A stretch of 64,000 nucleotides of DNA, taken from assembly GCA_035304385.1 (NCBI GenBank), contig DATGQD010000044.1:62001-126000 (forward strand), given 5' to 3'. Shown here piece by piece: positions 1-8,748 of the stretch. How positions within the stretch are numbered: position 1 is the first letter of the stretch; every line of letters starts with the position of its first letter. Made by a program: the position numbers and the translations under genes. Source of the stretch: ZC4RG29 sp035304385. Its GTDB lineage: Bacteria > Bacteroidota > Bacteroidia > Cytophagales > Cyclobacteriaceae. The notes below the pieces were generated by a model. The model did not search any database and had not been told where the DNA came from. It saw only the letters and a program-made list of their open reading frames with translations.

Positions 1-1144
1 TCAGTCGCTCCCCCTGTGTCAGCGTATCGCCGATTTTCAGATTTCCCGTGTCGTAAATACCCACTATATCACCCGGCCAGGCCACGTCGACCGTCTCGCG
101 GTCTTGTGCCATGAAGGCAGTCGCGTTGGAAAATCGCAAGCTGCGGTCCAGCCGCACGTGGAAGTAGTTGCTGCCCCGCTCGAATTTTCCGGAGCATATG
201 CGAACGAACGCGATGCGATTCCGGTGTTTCGGGTCCATGTTGGCGTGTATCTTAAAGACAAAGCCGGTGAACCGTTCCTCGTCAGGGGCAACCACCCGGA
301 CCGTTGTCGCACGCGGCTGTGGTGTCGGCGCGATGCGGATGAAGGTATCCAGCAGTTCCTTCACGCCGAAGTTATTCACGGCGCTTCCGAAGAACACCGG
401 GGCCACCTGGCCTGCCCGATAATCGTCGACAGAAAACTCAGGATATACCGCTTCGATCAGTTCCACGTCCGTCCGCAATTGGGCGGCGTGGTTTTCACCG
501 ACGTGCGAGTCGAGCTGTGTATCGTTAATATCCTCGACGTCGATGCCCTCTTGAATGGTTTGTTTGCTGGGTGTAAAAAGATGGAGGCTTTTTTCGTACA
601 GGCTATACACGCCCTTGAACGTTTTTCCCATACTGATGGGCCAGCTCAGGGGGCGCACCTTAATATGGAGTTTCTCTTCGATTTCATCGAGCAGCTCGAA
701 TGGGTCGCGTCCCTCGCGATCGAGTTTGTTGATGAAGCAGATCACCGGTGTGTTCCGCATCCGGCACACCTCCATTAGCTTCTCGGTCTGGATCTCGACG
801 CCCTTGACGCAGTCGATAACCATGATCACACTGTCGACGGCGGTCAGGGTGCGGTAGGTGTCTTCCGCGAAGTCCTGGTGGCCAGGTGTATCGAGCAAGT
901 TGATCTTGATGTCGTTATAGTTAAATCCCATTACCGATGTGGCAACGGAGATACCGCGTTGTTTTTCGATTTCCATCCAGTCGGACCGTGCGTGGTCGCG
1001 GATTTTGCTCGACTTGACCGCGCCGGCCTTCTGTATCGCGCCGCCGAACAGCAACAATTTCTCCGTGAGGGTCGTCTTGCCGGCGTCCGGGTGGCTGATA
1101 ATGCCAAATGTTCTGCGTTTCGCTATTTCGTGCTCCAGTCCCAT
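1..1144 (-). CDS. prfC: Peptide chain release factor 3 (RF3), 3' end cut by window
   Basis: Translational GTPase that recycles RF1/RF2 from the ribosome after termination. The reading frame runs leftwards off the window, so only about 381 of the usual ~530 residues are visible. The G domain is intact: P-loop SHPDAGKTT at residues 17-25, DTPGH at 85-89 and NKLD at 139-142. The start MGLEHEIAKRRTFGI is chosen because the motif spacing matches the family and a perfect -7 box (TACCTTTG) lies about 20 bp upstream. The close similarity to EF-G in the G domain is resolved by the RF3-like segment SDWMEIEKQRGISV. The neighbouring aldo/keto reductase is divergent. The call is firm; the C-terminal domain cannot be judged. 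Confidence 0.95.
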   Translation of the reverse strand, partial: MGLEHEIAKRRTFGIISHPDAGKTTLTEKLLLFGGAIQKAGAVKSSKIRDHARSDWMEIEKQRGISVATSVMGFNYNDIKINLLDTPGHQDFAEDTYRTLTAVDSVIMVIDCVKGVEIQTEKLMEVCRMRNTPVICFINKLDREGRDPFELLDEIEEKLHIKVRPLSWPISMGKTFKGVYSLYEKSLHLFTPSKQTIQEGIDVEDINDTQLDSHVGENHAAQLRTDVELIEAVYPEFSVDDYRAGQVAPVFFGSAVNNFGVKELLDTFIRIAPTPQPRATTVRVVAPDEERFTGFVFKIHANMDPKHRNRIAFVRICSGKFERGSNYFHVRLDRSLRFSNATAFMAQDRETVDVAWPGDIVGIYDTGNLKIGDTLTQGERL

Positions 1145-1164
1145 GCGTCTGAAATTCGTGGCCG

Positions 1165-1172
1165 CAAAGGTA
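1165..1172 (-). promoter_or_regulatory. Bacteroidota -7 promoter box of prfC
   Basis: Read on the minus strand this is TACCTTTG, an exact match to the Bacteroidota -7 consensus TAnnTTTG, about 20 bp upstream of the prfC start. I see no clear TTTG -33 element at the expected distance. The predicted leader is about 15 nt. Confidence 0.5.
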
Positions 1173-1311
1173 CAAAAATGGTGGCGACCCGCGTGCCCCC
1201 GGGCTATGCACGCCCCGGAGATCCGAAATTTTGGAGTCCCGGATTTTGATATCCCCAAAAACAACAGGTAATTGTGACGCGCTAACCAAAATCAGCTTAT
1301 CCTAAAACATA

Positions 1312-2283
1312 ATGCAATACAGAAGATTCGGCAGAACCAACTGGAACGTAAGCGAAATCGGGTATGGCATGTGGGGTATGGCGGGATGGACGGGATCCGA
1401 TCTGAATGAAGTAAGGAAGGCACTCGACCGCTCGGTGGAGCTGGGCTGCAACTTCTTCGATACGGCCTGGGCCTATGCTGCAGGAAAGAGCGAGCAGCTG
1501 CTGGGTGAATTGGTAAAGCGTCATCCCGGCACGAAACTTTACTGCGCATCAAAAATCCCCGCCAAAAACTTCAAATGGCCCGCCAAGCCGGAATACAAAC
1601 TGGAAGACTGCTATCCGGCAGATCACATTGTCGAATACACGGAGAAAAGTTTGAAGAACCTCGGCGTCGACTGCCTGGACCTGCAACAATTTCACGTGTG
1701 GGATGACAGCTGGACGGACCACGACGCGTGGAAGGAAGGCGTTGAGAAGCTCCGGCGTGAAGGCAAGATCCGGGCGTTTGGCATCAGCATCAACCGCTGG
1801 GAGCCGGATAACGCGCTGCGTGCGCTCAGAACCGGACTCGTCGATACCGTTCAGGTTATCTATAATATATTCGACCAGGCGCCGGAAGACAATCTCTTTC
1901 CCCTTTGCCGCGAACTCGACATCGGCGTTATCGCGCGCGTACCCTTCGACGAGGGAACGCTCACCGGAACGCTCACCCGCGACACGGTCTTTCCGAAAGA
2001 CGACTGGCGGTCGACGTACTTTGTTCCTGAAAATCTCGAAGCCAGCGTCGAGCGCGCAGACAAGCTTAGGCCCATTGTGCCCCCGGACATGACAATGCCG
2101 GAACTGGCACTGCGCTTCATACTGGACAACGACGATGTCCACACCACCATACCGGGAATGCGACGTCTCAAGCACGTTGAAGCCAACCTCGCCGTGAGTG
2201 ATGGAACGCACTTACCTGCCGCATTAAAGGAACAACTCAGAGGCCATCGGTGGGACCGCGTGCCCACCGCCTGGTCGCAATAA
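1312..2283 (+). CDS. Aldo/keto reductase
   Basis: NAD(P)H-dependent oxidoreductase of the aldo/keto reductase (TIM-barrel) superfamily, 323 residues, predicted cytoplasmic. The catalytic tetrad is visible: D50 and Y55 in NFFDTAWAY, K81 in YCASKIP and H128 in LQQFHVWDD. The N-terminal RRFGRTNWNVSEIGYG is typical of the YhdN/Tas-like bacterial group. The frame begins at the first ATG after the divergent prfC promoter region. It stands alone, 143 bp before dnaK, so context does not reveal the substrate. The family assignment is secure, the physiological substrate unknown. Confidence 0.93.
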   Translation: MQYRRFGRTNWNVSEIGYGMWGMAGWTGSDLNEVRKALDRSVELGCNFFDTAWAYAAGKSEQLLGELVKRHPGTKLYCASKIPAKNFKWPAKPEYKLEDCYPADHIVEYTEKSLKNLGVDCLDLQQFHVWDDSWTDHDAWKEGVEKLRREGKIRAFGISINRWEPDNALRALRTGLVDTVQVIYNIFDQAPEDNLFPLCRELDIGVIARVPFDEGTLTGTLTRDTVFPKDDWRSTYFVPENLEASVERADKLRPIVPPDMTMPELALRFILDNDDVHTTIPGMRRLKHVEANLAVSDGTHLPAALKEQLRGHRWDRVPTAWSQ

Positions 2284-2317
2284 ACAGCTGAAAGAGGAGC
2301 GATTTTCCCTACCAGGC

Positions 2318-2370
2318 TGTCAATGTGTCACCTGAATGTCAGGAAATTCCCCCTTGGCATAGGCATTGAG
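2318..2370 (+). promoter_or_regulatory. Candidate sigma-54-type promoter of dnaK with upstream TGTCA repeats
   Basis: TGGCATAGGCATTGA at 2355-2369 has the spacing of a -24/-12 sigma-54 element (TGGCAcg-N4-TTGC), with the -12 GC changed to GA. Just upstream are three TGTCA copies (2318, 2326, 2337) and the dyad CCTGA-ATG-TCAGG at 2331-2343, which could bind an activator. The implied leader to dnaK is about 45 nt. No TAnnTTTG box was found in this gap. This is an inference from pattern only. Confidence 0.35.
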
Positions 2371-2426
2371 GACAGACAGTACGACATCAGCTACTCAAGA
2401 ATGAGGAGATATTAAAATTTAAAGAA

Positions 2427-4355
2427 ATGGGTAAAATAATTGGAATCGACTTAGGTACAACGAACTCTTGCGTGGCCGTCATGGAAGGCAATGAGCCTGT
2501 GGTTATACCCAATAGCGAAGGAAGGAGAACTACCCCGTCCATCGTGGGTTTTCTGGATGACGGAAAAGGAGAACGCAAGGTCGGTGACCCCGCCAAGCGG
2601 CAATCCATCACCAACCCGCGTAATACCGTTACGTCGGTCAAGCGGTTCATGGGTAAAAAGTTTGACGACGTCAAGGACGAGATGAAGATCGTCTCGTACC
2701 AGGTGGAGCGCGGCAATAATGATACTGTGCGTATCCGCATTGGCGATCGGCTGTATACGCCCCAGGAAATTTCAGCTATGGTACTTCAGAAGATGAAGAG
2801 CACTGCTGAGGACTACCTGGGAACAACCATAACCGAAGCCGTGATTACGGTGCCTGCCTACTTTAACGACGCGGAGCGTCAGGCTACCAAGGAAGCCGGG
2901 CAGATCGCGGGTCTGGAGGTAAAGCGTATTATCAACGAGCCGACGGCAGCCGCGCTGGCTTACGGTCTCGACAAGAAGAACAAGGACATGAAGATCGCCG
3001 TCTATGACCTGGGCGGTGGTACGTTTGATATTTCCATTCTGGAGCTGGGCGATGGCGTATTCGAAGTGAAGTCGACAAACGGCGATGTTCACCTCGGTGG
3101 TGACGACTTCGACCTGCGCGTAATGAACTGGCTTGCCGAAGAATTCCAGCAAGAGGAAGGTGTGGACCTGCGGAAAGATCCTATGGCCCTGCAGCGCCTC
3201 AAGGAAGCTTCTGAAAAGGCCAAGATCGAACTCTCCAGCTCGATGGAAACGGAGATCAACCTCCCGTACATCACGTCAGTGGATGGTGTTCCCAAACACC
3301 TTGTAAAGAAGCTTAGCCGCGCCAAGTTCGAACAGCTTGTCGACGACCTGGTGAAGCGAACGCTTGAACCATGCCGCAAGGCTGTAGAAGATGCGGGTGT
3401 AAGCACATCCCAGATTGACGAAGTCATCCTGGTGGGTGGCTCGACCCGGATCCCCAAGATCCAGGAAGAAGTAGAGAAGTTCTTCGGCAAGAAGCCTTCG
3501 AAAGGTGTTAACCCTGACGAGGTTGTAGCGGTAGGTGCGGCGATCCAGGGTGGTGTACTCACCGGCGAGGTGAAGGACGTTCTGCTGCTCGATGTTACCC
3601 CGCTGTCGCTAGGTATCGAAACGTTGGGCGGCGTCTCTACGAAACTGATCGAGGCGAACACCACAATACCAACCAAGAAATCGGAGGTCTTCTCGACGGC
3701 ATCCGACAACCAGCCTTCCGTGGAGATCCACGTACTCCAGGGAGAGCGTCCGATGGCAAAGGACAACCGGACCATCGGCAGGTTCCACCTCGACGGCATT
3801 CCACCCGCACCACGCGGCGTTCCGCAAATCGAGGTGACGTTCGACATCGACGCGAACGGCATCCTGCACGTCTCAGCAAAGGACAAGGGTACCGGAAAGG
3901 AACAGAAGATCCGCATCGAGGCTTCTTCGGGATTGACCGATGCCGAAATCGAACGGATGAAACAGGAGGCACAGGCCAATGCAGAAGCCGACCGGCAGGC
4001 GCGGGAGAAAGTAGAAAAGGTCAACCAGGCCGACTCTATGATCTTCCAGACCGAAAAGCAGCTCAAGGAATACGGCGACAAGCTTTCCGAAGGCAACAAG
4101 TCCGCCATCAACGGCGCGCTTGAAAAACTGCGGACAGCGCACGGCGCCCAGGATGTCGCGGCGATCGACGCAGCCCTTGCCGAGTTGAATGCAGCGTGGC
4201 AGGCCGCTTCCGCCGAGATGTACCAGGCATCATCTGGCGCCGCTGGTGGAGCCGGGGCCTCAGACCCGGGCAACACGGGCAGCACGGGTTCCGGAAGCGA
4301 CAATGATGTATCGGATGTTGAGTTCGAAGAAGTAAAGGACAACAACAAGAAATAA
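2427..4355 (+). CDS. dnaK: Molecular chaperone DnaK (Hsp70)
   Basis: ATP-dependent Hsp70 chaperone that binds unfolded polypeptides in the cytoplasm together with DnaJ and GrpE. The 642-residue length is normal for the family. Visible landmarks are the phosphate-binding IDLGTTNSCVAV at the N-terminus, DLGGGTFDIS in the second lobe of the ATPase, the linker-proximal DVLLLDVTPLSLGIETLGG, and a Gly/Ser-rich tail ending in a conserved acidic EFEEVKD. dnaJ and grpE are not adjacent. A strong hairpin follows the stop. The start codon gives the canonical N-terminus MGKIIGIDLGTT. Confidence 0.98.
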   Translation: MGKIIGIDLGTTNSCVAVMEGNEPVVIPNSEGRRTTPSIVGFLDDGKGERKVGDPAKRQSITNPRNTVTSVKRFMGKKFDDVKDEMKIVSYQVERGNNDTVRIRIGDRLYTPQEISAMVLQKMKSTAEDYLGTTITEAVITVPAYFNDAERQATKEAGQIAGLEVKRIINEPTAAALAYGLDKKNKDMKIAVYDLGGGTFDISILELGDGVFEVKSTNGDVHLGGDDFDLRVMNWLAEEFQQEEGVDLRKDPMALQRLKEASEKAKIELSSSMETEINLPYITSVDGVPKHLVKKLSRAKFEQLVDDLVKRTLEPCRKAVEDAGVSTSQIDEVILVGGSTRIPKIQEEVEKFFGKKPSKGVNPDEVVAVGAAIQGGVLTGEVKDVLLLDVTPLSLGIETLGGVSTKLIEANTTIPTKKSEVFSTASDNQPSVEIHVLQGERPMAKDNRTIGRFHLDGIPPAPRGVPQIEVTFDIDANGILHVSAKDKGTGKEQKIRIEASSGLTDAEIERMKQEAQANAEADRQAREKVEKVNQADSMIFQTEKQLKEYGDKLSEGNKSAINGALEKLRTAHGAQDVAAIDAALAELNAAWQAASAEMYQASSGAAGGAGASDPGNTGSTGSGSDNDVSDVEFEEVKDNNKK

Positions 4356-4380
4356 CATACAGTATAGTTTGCACTACAGT

Positions 4381-4413
4381 CGAAGGGCTGCCCACGGGTG
4401 GCCCTTCGTCTTT
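4381..4413 (+). terminator. Intrinsic terminator after dnaK
   Basis: CGAAGGGC (4381-4388) pairs with GCCCTTCG (4401-4408) around an inner CCC/GGG stem and is followed by TCTTTAT. It lies 25 bp after the dnaK stop. Confidence 0.7.
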
Positions 4414-4472
4414 ATGTGCGGCGGGCCGCAACAAATTTCGCAGACGCTGCTGTTCGGCTCCTTTCTCCTCTA

Positions 4473-4480
4473 TATATTTG
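4473..4480 (+). promoter_or_regulatory. Bacteroidota -7 promoter box of the aspartate kinase gene
   Basis: TATATTTG is an exact TAnnTTTG match, 22 bp before the aspartate kinase ATG and downstream of the dnaK terminator, so the kinase gene is probably transcribed on its own. No good -33 match was seen. Confidence 0.5.
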
Positions 4481-4502
4481 CCGTCCCGAACAATAACCTG
4501 AA

Positions 4503-5822
4503 ATGCTAGTTCTCAAGTTTGGTGGTACCTCCGTAGGCCAGCCGGAGCGAATGAAAAAAGTGGCCAGCCTCTGCTTGTCGGCTCCGGGCAAGAAGGTGGT
4601 AGTTTTATCCGCCCTTTCCGGTACAACCAATGCCCTGGTCACCATCGGCAACCACCTTTTGGAAGGGCTCAGTGCCGAAGACGAGATCAGTGGCCTGGAA
4701 CGCCACTACCTGGATTTCGTACCGCGCCTGTATGAATCGGACTCGTTCCGGGCCATCGGCAACGAGATCATCAGCCGCTATTTCATCTTCATCCGCTTGC
4801 TTGCTGCAGGTCAGTTTGATCAGAAAAGTTATCGCGAACTCCTCGCGCAGGGCGAGCTGATATCGACCGAGCTCTTCTACCAGCACCTGAAGGAACGCAA
4901 CGTAGCGGCCAGGCTGTTGCCTGCATTGCACTTCATGTCAATCGATGAGAACGAGGAGCCGGAGCTTGAAAAGATCGCCCAGCGCATCAAGCCATTGATC
5001 AGCTCATTGGACAACGTCGACATCATCGTCACGCAGGGATACATTTGCCGTAATCATCGCAATGAGATCGACAACCTGAAGCGCGGGGGCAGCGACTATA
5101 CCGCCTCGCTCATCGGAGCAGCTATCGGCGCCGACGAGATACAGATCTGGACGGACATCGATGGAATGCACAACAGCGATCCCCGTATCGTCAAAAATAC
5201 CTTTCCTATAAAAGAACTCACATTCTCGGAAGCCTCCGAGCTGGCGTATTTCGGAGCCAAGATATTGCACCCTTCCACTATCGTCCCGGCACAGCGGTAC
5301 AACGTGCCCGTCCGTTTGAAGAATACGATGGACGAAAACGCACCCGGTACGCTGATCACGAGCAAGGACAGCGAAAGCGTAGTCAAAGCGGTAGCCACCA
5401 AGGATGGTATCACCGCCATCCGCATTAAGTCGTCGCGGATGCTTATGGCTTACGGATTCCTGCGTCGTGTATTTGAAGTATTCGAGCAGTATAGGACGCC
5501 GATCGATATGATCACCACTTCCGAGGTGGCCGTTTCCGTTACGATCGATAACAATAAGCACCTCCCCGCCATCCTCGCCGAACTGGAAAAATTCGGCACC
5601 ATTCACGTCGATGAGCATCAGTCGATTATTTCCATCGTGGGAAATCGCATCACGGATAGTGAAGGTGTTCTGAAAAAGATCTTTGATGCGCTGGAACACA
5701 TTCCGGTACGAATGGTCTCCTGTGGCGGCAGCAACAACAATATTTCTGTCCTTGTCAGTACACCGCTCAAGGAAAAGGCGTTGATTGCCCTCAATGAAGG
5801 TCTATTTGGAATAAGGCAGTAA
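4503..5822 (+). CDS. lysC: Aspartate kinase, monofunctional
   Basis: Phosphorylates L-aspartate, the first step towards lysine, threonine, methionine and diaminopimelate. The 439 residues begin with the family hallmark VLKFGGTSVG and contain RGGSDYTASL and the aspartokinase segment WTDIDGMHNSDPR, followed by a C-terminal regulatory region with ACT-like halves (MITTSEVAVSVT and the final ISVLVS stretch). There is no fused homoserine dehydrogenase. Feedback regulation by lysine or threonine is likely from the ACT region but the effector cannot be read from sequence. The gene has its own promoter box and no biosynthetic partner next to it. Confidence 0.94.
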   Translation: MLVLKFGGTSVGQPERMKKVASLCLSAPGKKVVVLSALSGTTNALVTIGNHLLEGLSAEDEISGLERHYLDFVPRLYESDSFRAIGNEIISRYFIFIRLLAAGQFDQKSYRELLAQGELISTELFYQHLKERNVAARLLPALHFMSIDENEEPELEKIAQRIKPLISSLDNVDIIVTQGYICRNHRNEIDNLKRGGSDYTASLIGAAIGADEIQIWTDIDGMHNSDPRIVKNTFPIKELTFSEASELAYFGAKILHPSTIVPAQRYNVPVRLKNTMDENAPGTLITSKDSESVVKAVATKDGITAIRIKSSRMLMAYGFLRRVFEVFEQYRTPIDMITTSEVAVSVTIDNNKHLPAILAELEKFGTIHVDEHQSIISIVGNRITDSEGVLKKIFDALEHIPVRMVSCGGSNNNISVLVSTPLKEKALIALNEGLFGIRQ

Positions 5823-5947
5823 TTCCGTTACGTCCCGAACATCTTTTTAGAACAACGCACGGAATTCCCTCCGCGTGATAAAATTTAATTTGCCGGTTCA
5901 GCGGGCAAGTTTTATTATTATACGCTTTTTGCCTAAACCCGTACCGG

Positions 5948-7297
5948 ATGGAATTACTGATTGTTGCTGTGTTTGTAGCGGGCTACCTACTTATTGCTCT
6001 TGAACATCCGATTCGAATCAATAAAACCGCGACCGCACTTCTTACCGGAGTTATCTGCTGGACTATTTTCATGCTCTCCGGCCCCACGCAGTCGCTCCTG
6101 CAGAGCACGGAATATTCCGGGCTGGCTGAGACCTTGCGCGGCGCAACCTCGGCGACCGATGGTGAAATTCACAGAGAGTATGTAATTCACTCCCTGGGTG
6201 AACACCTCTCGGAAATCGCACAGATCCTCTTCTTCCTGATCGGCGCTATGACGATCGTAGAACTTGTGGACTCCCATCGGGGATTCAAGTTCGTGACGGA
6301 TCGCATTCGTACCACCAACCCCAAGAAGCTATTGTGGGTAATTTGCTGGGTCACCTTTATTTTGTCAGCCATTCTCGATAATCTGACGTCGACCATCGTG
6401 ATGGTGTCGCTGACCCGAAAGCTGGTGGCTAATCGCGACACGCGTTTGTTTTTCGCCGGGCTGATCGTGGTCGCCGCCAATGCCGGCGGAGCCTGGTCGC
6501 CGATAGGCGATGTGACGACGACCATGTTATGGATTGGTGGGCAAATTACCGCCCCGGCAATCATAAAGAGCCTGATCGTGCCCAGCATTGTCTGTATGCT
6601 AGTTCCGTTGATCGTCCTTAGCTTCACAATGAAGGGGACGCTGGGTGAAGGAAGGGCGCCCGGCACCGAAGAAAAGGCACCACCAACTGCCAATCTGATG
6701 CTGGTAGTCGGCGTGAGCTCCCTGATCAGTGTTCCGGTCTTCAAGACGCTGACACACCTCCCGCCCTACCTTGGTATGATGCTGGGACTGTCCGTTCTTT
6801 GGGTCGTATCCGAATTCGCCAACCGACGTCTCGAAGAGCCGGAAAAAAATGGCTACACCGCGATGCACGCCCTATCGCGTATCGATATGCCCAGTGTTTT
6901 GTTCTTCCTCGGAATATTGCTAGCGGTAGGCTCCCTGCAGTCGATGCATATGCTTCAGGATTTTGCCGTTTTCCTCAACGACACGCTCGGCGATAACCGG
7001 ATCATCATTACGCTGATCGGGATGCTTTCAGCAATCGTCGACAACGTTCCCCTCGTCGCCGCCAGCATGGGTATGTACAGCATGGAGATATATCCGACCG
7101 ACCACCTTATCTGGGAATATCTCGCTTATTGTGCGGGGACAGGTGGCAGTTTACTCGTTATCGGGTCTGCTGCAGGTGTCGCTGCCATGGGGATGGAAAA
7201 AATAGACTTTATCTGGTATCTCCGTAAGATTACCTTGTTAGCCGCGATCGGTTACTTTGCCGGTGCGGCAACCTACCTTTTCCTTACTCACGCATAA
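5948..7297 (+). CDS. nhaD: Na+/H+ antiporter NhaD, copy 1
   Basis: Inner-membrane sodium/proton antiporter of the NhaD type, 449 residues with many hydrophobic segments. The family-typical AILDNLTSTIVMVSL and NAGGAWSPIGDVTTTMLWIG blocks are present, as is the later AIVDNVPLVAASMGMY block; the acidic residues in these blocks are the likely ion-binding sites. It exports Na+ (or Li+) and helps pH homeostasis. A second copy follows after 77 bp with near-identical motif blocks, so this is a tandem duplication. A perfect inverted repeat sits between the copies. Membrane segments were judged by eye. Confidence 0.94.
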   Translation: MELLIVAVFVAGYLLIALEHPIRINKTATALLTGVICWTIFMLSGPTQSLLQSTEYSGLAETLRGATSATDGEIHREYVIHSLGEHLSEIAQILFFLIGAMTIVELVDSHRGFKFVTDRIRTTNPKKLLWVICWVTFILSAILDNLTSTIVMVSLTRKLVANRDTRLFFAGLIVVAANAGGAWSPIGDVTTTMLWIGGQITAPAIIKSLIVPSIVCMLVPLIVLSFTMKGTLGEGRAPGTEEKAPPTANLMLVVGVSSLISVPVFKTLTHLPPYLGMMLGLSVLWVVSEFANRRLEEPEKNGYTAMHALSRIDMPSVLFFLGILLAVGSLQSMHMLQDFAVFLNDTLGDNRIIITLIGMLSAIVDNVPLVAASMGMYSMEIYPTDHLIWEYLAYCAGTGGSLLVIGSAAGVAAMGMEKIDFIWYLRKITLLAAIGYFAGAATYLFLTHA

Positions 7298-7304
7298 GCG
7301 TCAC

Positions 7305-7347
7305 GCAAAAAGATCTGTATAGTCGGCTAAGGTACCGATCTTTTTGC
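7305..7347 (+). terminator. Inverted repeat between the two nhaD copies
   Basis: GCAAAAAGATC (7305-7315) and GATCTTTTTGC (7337-7347) form an 11-bp perfect stem with a 21-nt loop. The T-run lies inside the descending arm, so it may work as a weak terminator or a processing site separating the copies. Confidence 0.5.
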
Positions 7348-7374
7348 TCAACTTAGGGGAAGCATCTTCGCCGC

Positions 7375-8739
7375 ATGAATATCATCATCATCGTAGCCTT
7401 CGTTACGGGCTACGTTTTGATCGCTCTTGAGCACCCCATTCGAATCAATAAGACCGCCACGGCGATCCTGACCGGAGTTATCTGCTGGACGCTGTTCGTG
7501 TTCATGGATCCGGGCCCCAATCTGCTGGATAGCAAAGCGTTCTCTGATTTCAAGTCGCTGCTCAGCATCGAAAGACCACACGAGGATTTTACGGCAGCGC
7601 CCGTGGCTGAAATACACCGCGAGTTCGTGGGCCATGAACTCAACGAACATCTCGCAGCCATTGCACAAATTCTGTTCTTCCTGCTGGGTGCGATGACAAT
7701 CGTCGAACTCATAGACGCACACCGGGGTTTCCGCTACATCACAGACCGGATTCAAACCCGCAATCCGAGGACCCTGCTGTGGATCATATGCCTGGTAACG
7801 TTTTTTCTATCGGCAATACTCGATAACCTGACCACATCGATCGTGATGGTGTCGTTGATACGCAAGCTGATCCCTGACAAGGAGATGCGTCTGACATTCG
7901 CCGGAATGATTATTATCGCCGCTAATGCAGGCGGCGCGTGGACGCCCATGGGCGATGTAACCACAACCATGCTGTGGATTGGCGGACAGGTATCGACCCT
8001 GGCCATCATGACATCGTTGTTTTTTCCCAGCCTCGTCTGCCTTCTTGTACCCGTGCTCGTGCTTGGCTTCCGGTTGAAAAAGAAAGAGCTTAAGAGCCCT
8101 GATGCACTCCATTCGACTACAGAAGTAAAGGGCGGTCGCCTGATGCTTTTTCTCGGTATCGGCGCACTGATATCAGTACCCGTATTCAAAACCCTCACCC
8201 ACTTGCCTCCGTACCTGGGTATGTTGTTTGGATTGGGTGTACTGTGGGTAGTGTCGGAATTATTGCACCCGGACCTGGACGATGTCGCTAAAAAGAACTA
8301 CACAGTAGCCGGCGCGTTATCGCGTGTAGATGTGCCCAGCGTGCTGTTCTTCCTCGGCATCCTTCTCGCCGTAGGCTCCCTGGAGTCGATGCAGATACTT
8401 AACCAATTCGCTTCTTACCTCGACCGCACATTGGGCGATCAAAGGACCATCATCACGCTCATTGGTATGTTATCCGCCATTGTAGATAACGTCCCCCTGG
8501 TCGCCGCTTCAATGGGCATGTACAGTATGGACATCTACCCGATGGATCACCTGATCTGGGAATACCTGGCCTACTGCGCCGGCACCGGCGGCAGCATCCT
8601 CATTATCGGATCGGCAGCAGGGGTCGCCGTAATGGGCATGGAAAAGGTTGATTTTATCTGGTACCTGAAGAAGATCAGCTTCCTCGCGTTGCTGGGATAC
8701 CTGGCCGGTGCACTTGTGTATATCCTGATGAAAGGTTGA
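7375..8739 (+). CDS. nhaD: Na+/H+ antiporter NhaD, copy 2
   Basis: Second NhaD-type antiporter, 454 residues. It shares LIALEHPIRINKTATA near the N-terminus, the AILDNLTTSIVMVSL block, NAGGAWTPMGDVTTTMLWIG and AIVDNVPLVAASMGMYSM with copy 1. The copies differ most in the first periplasmic or cytoplasmic loop (about residues 45-85, longer here) and in the central hydrophilic loop around residues 240-255. The pair could differ in pH range or cation preference, which is inference. The gene ends 9 bp before the convergent dehydrogenase gene, leaving almost no room for a separate terminator. Confidence 0.94.
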   Translation: MNIIIIVAFVTGYVLIALEHPIRINKTATAILTGVICWTLFVFMDPGPNLLDSKAFSDFKSLLSIERPHEDFTAAPVAEIHREFVGHELNEHLAAIAQILFFLLGAMTIVELIDAHRGFRYITDRIQTRNPRTLLWIICLVTFFLSAILDNLTTSIVMVSLIRKLIPDKEMRLTFAGMIIIAANAGGAWTPMGDVTTTMLWIGGQVSTLAIMTSLFFPSLVCLLVPVLVLGFRLKKKELKSPDALHSTTEVKGGRLMLFLGIGALISVPVFKTLTHLPPYLGMLFGLGVLWVVSELLHPDLDDVAKKNYTVAGALSRVDVPSVLFFLGILLAVGSLESMQILNQFASYLDRTLGDQRTIITLIGMLSAIVDNVPLVAASMGMYSMDIYPMDHLIWEYLAYCAGTGGSILIIGSAAGVAVMGMEKVDFIWYLKKISFLALLGYLAGALVYILMKG

Positions 8740-8748
8740 AGAGCTCGT

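Noticed and set aside
104..778. 224-codon open frame on the plus strand at the left edge
   Set aside because: Antisense shadow of prfC, whose G-domain motifs are on the minus strand.
3089..4348. 419-codon open frame antisense to dnaK
   Set aside because: Ser/Thr-rich translation without motifs, caused by high-GC codon bias of dnaK; dnaK is unmistakable on the other strand.
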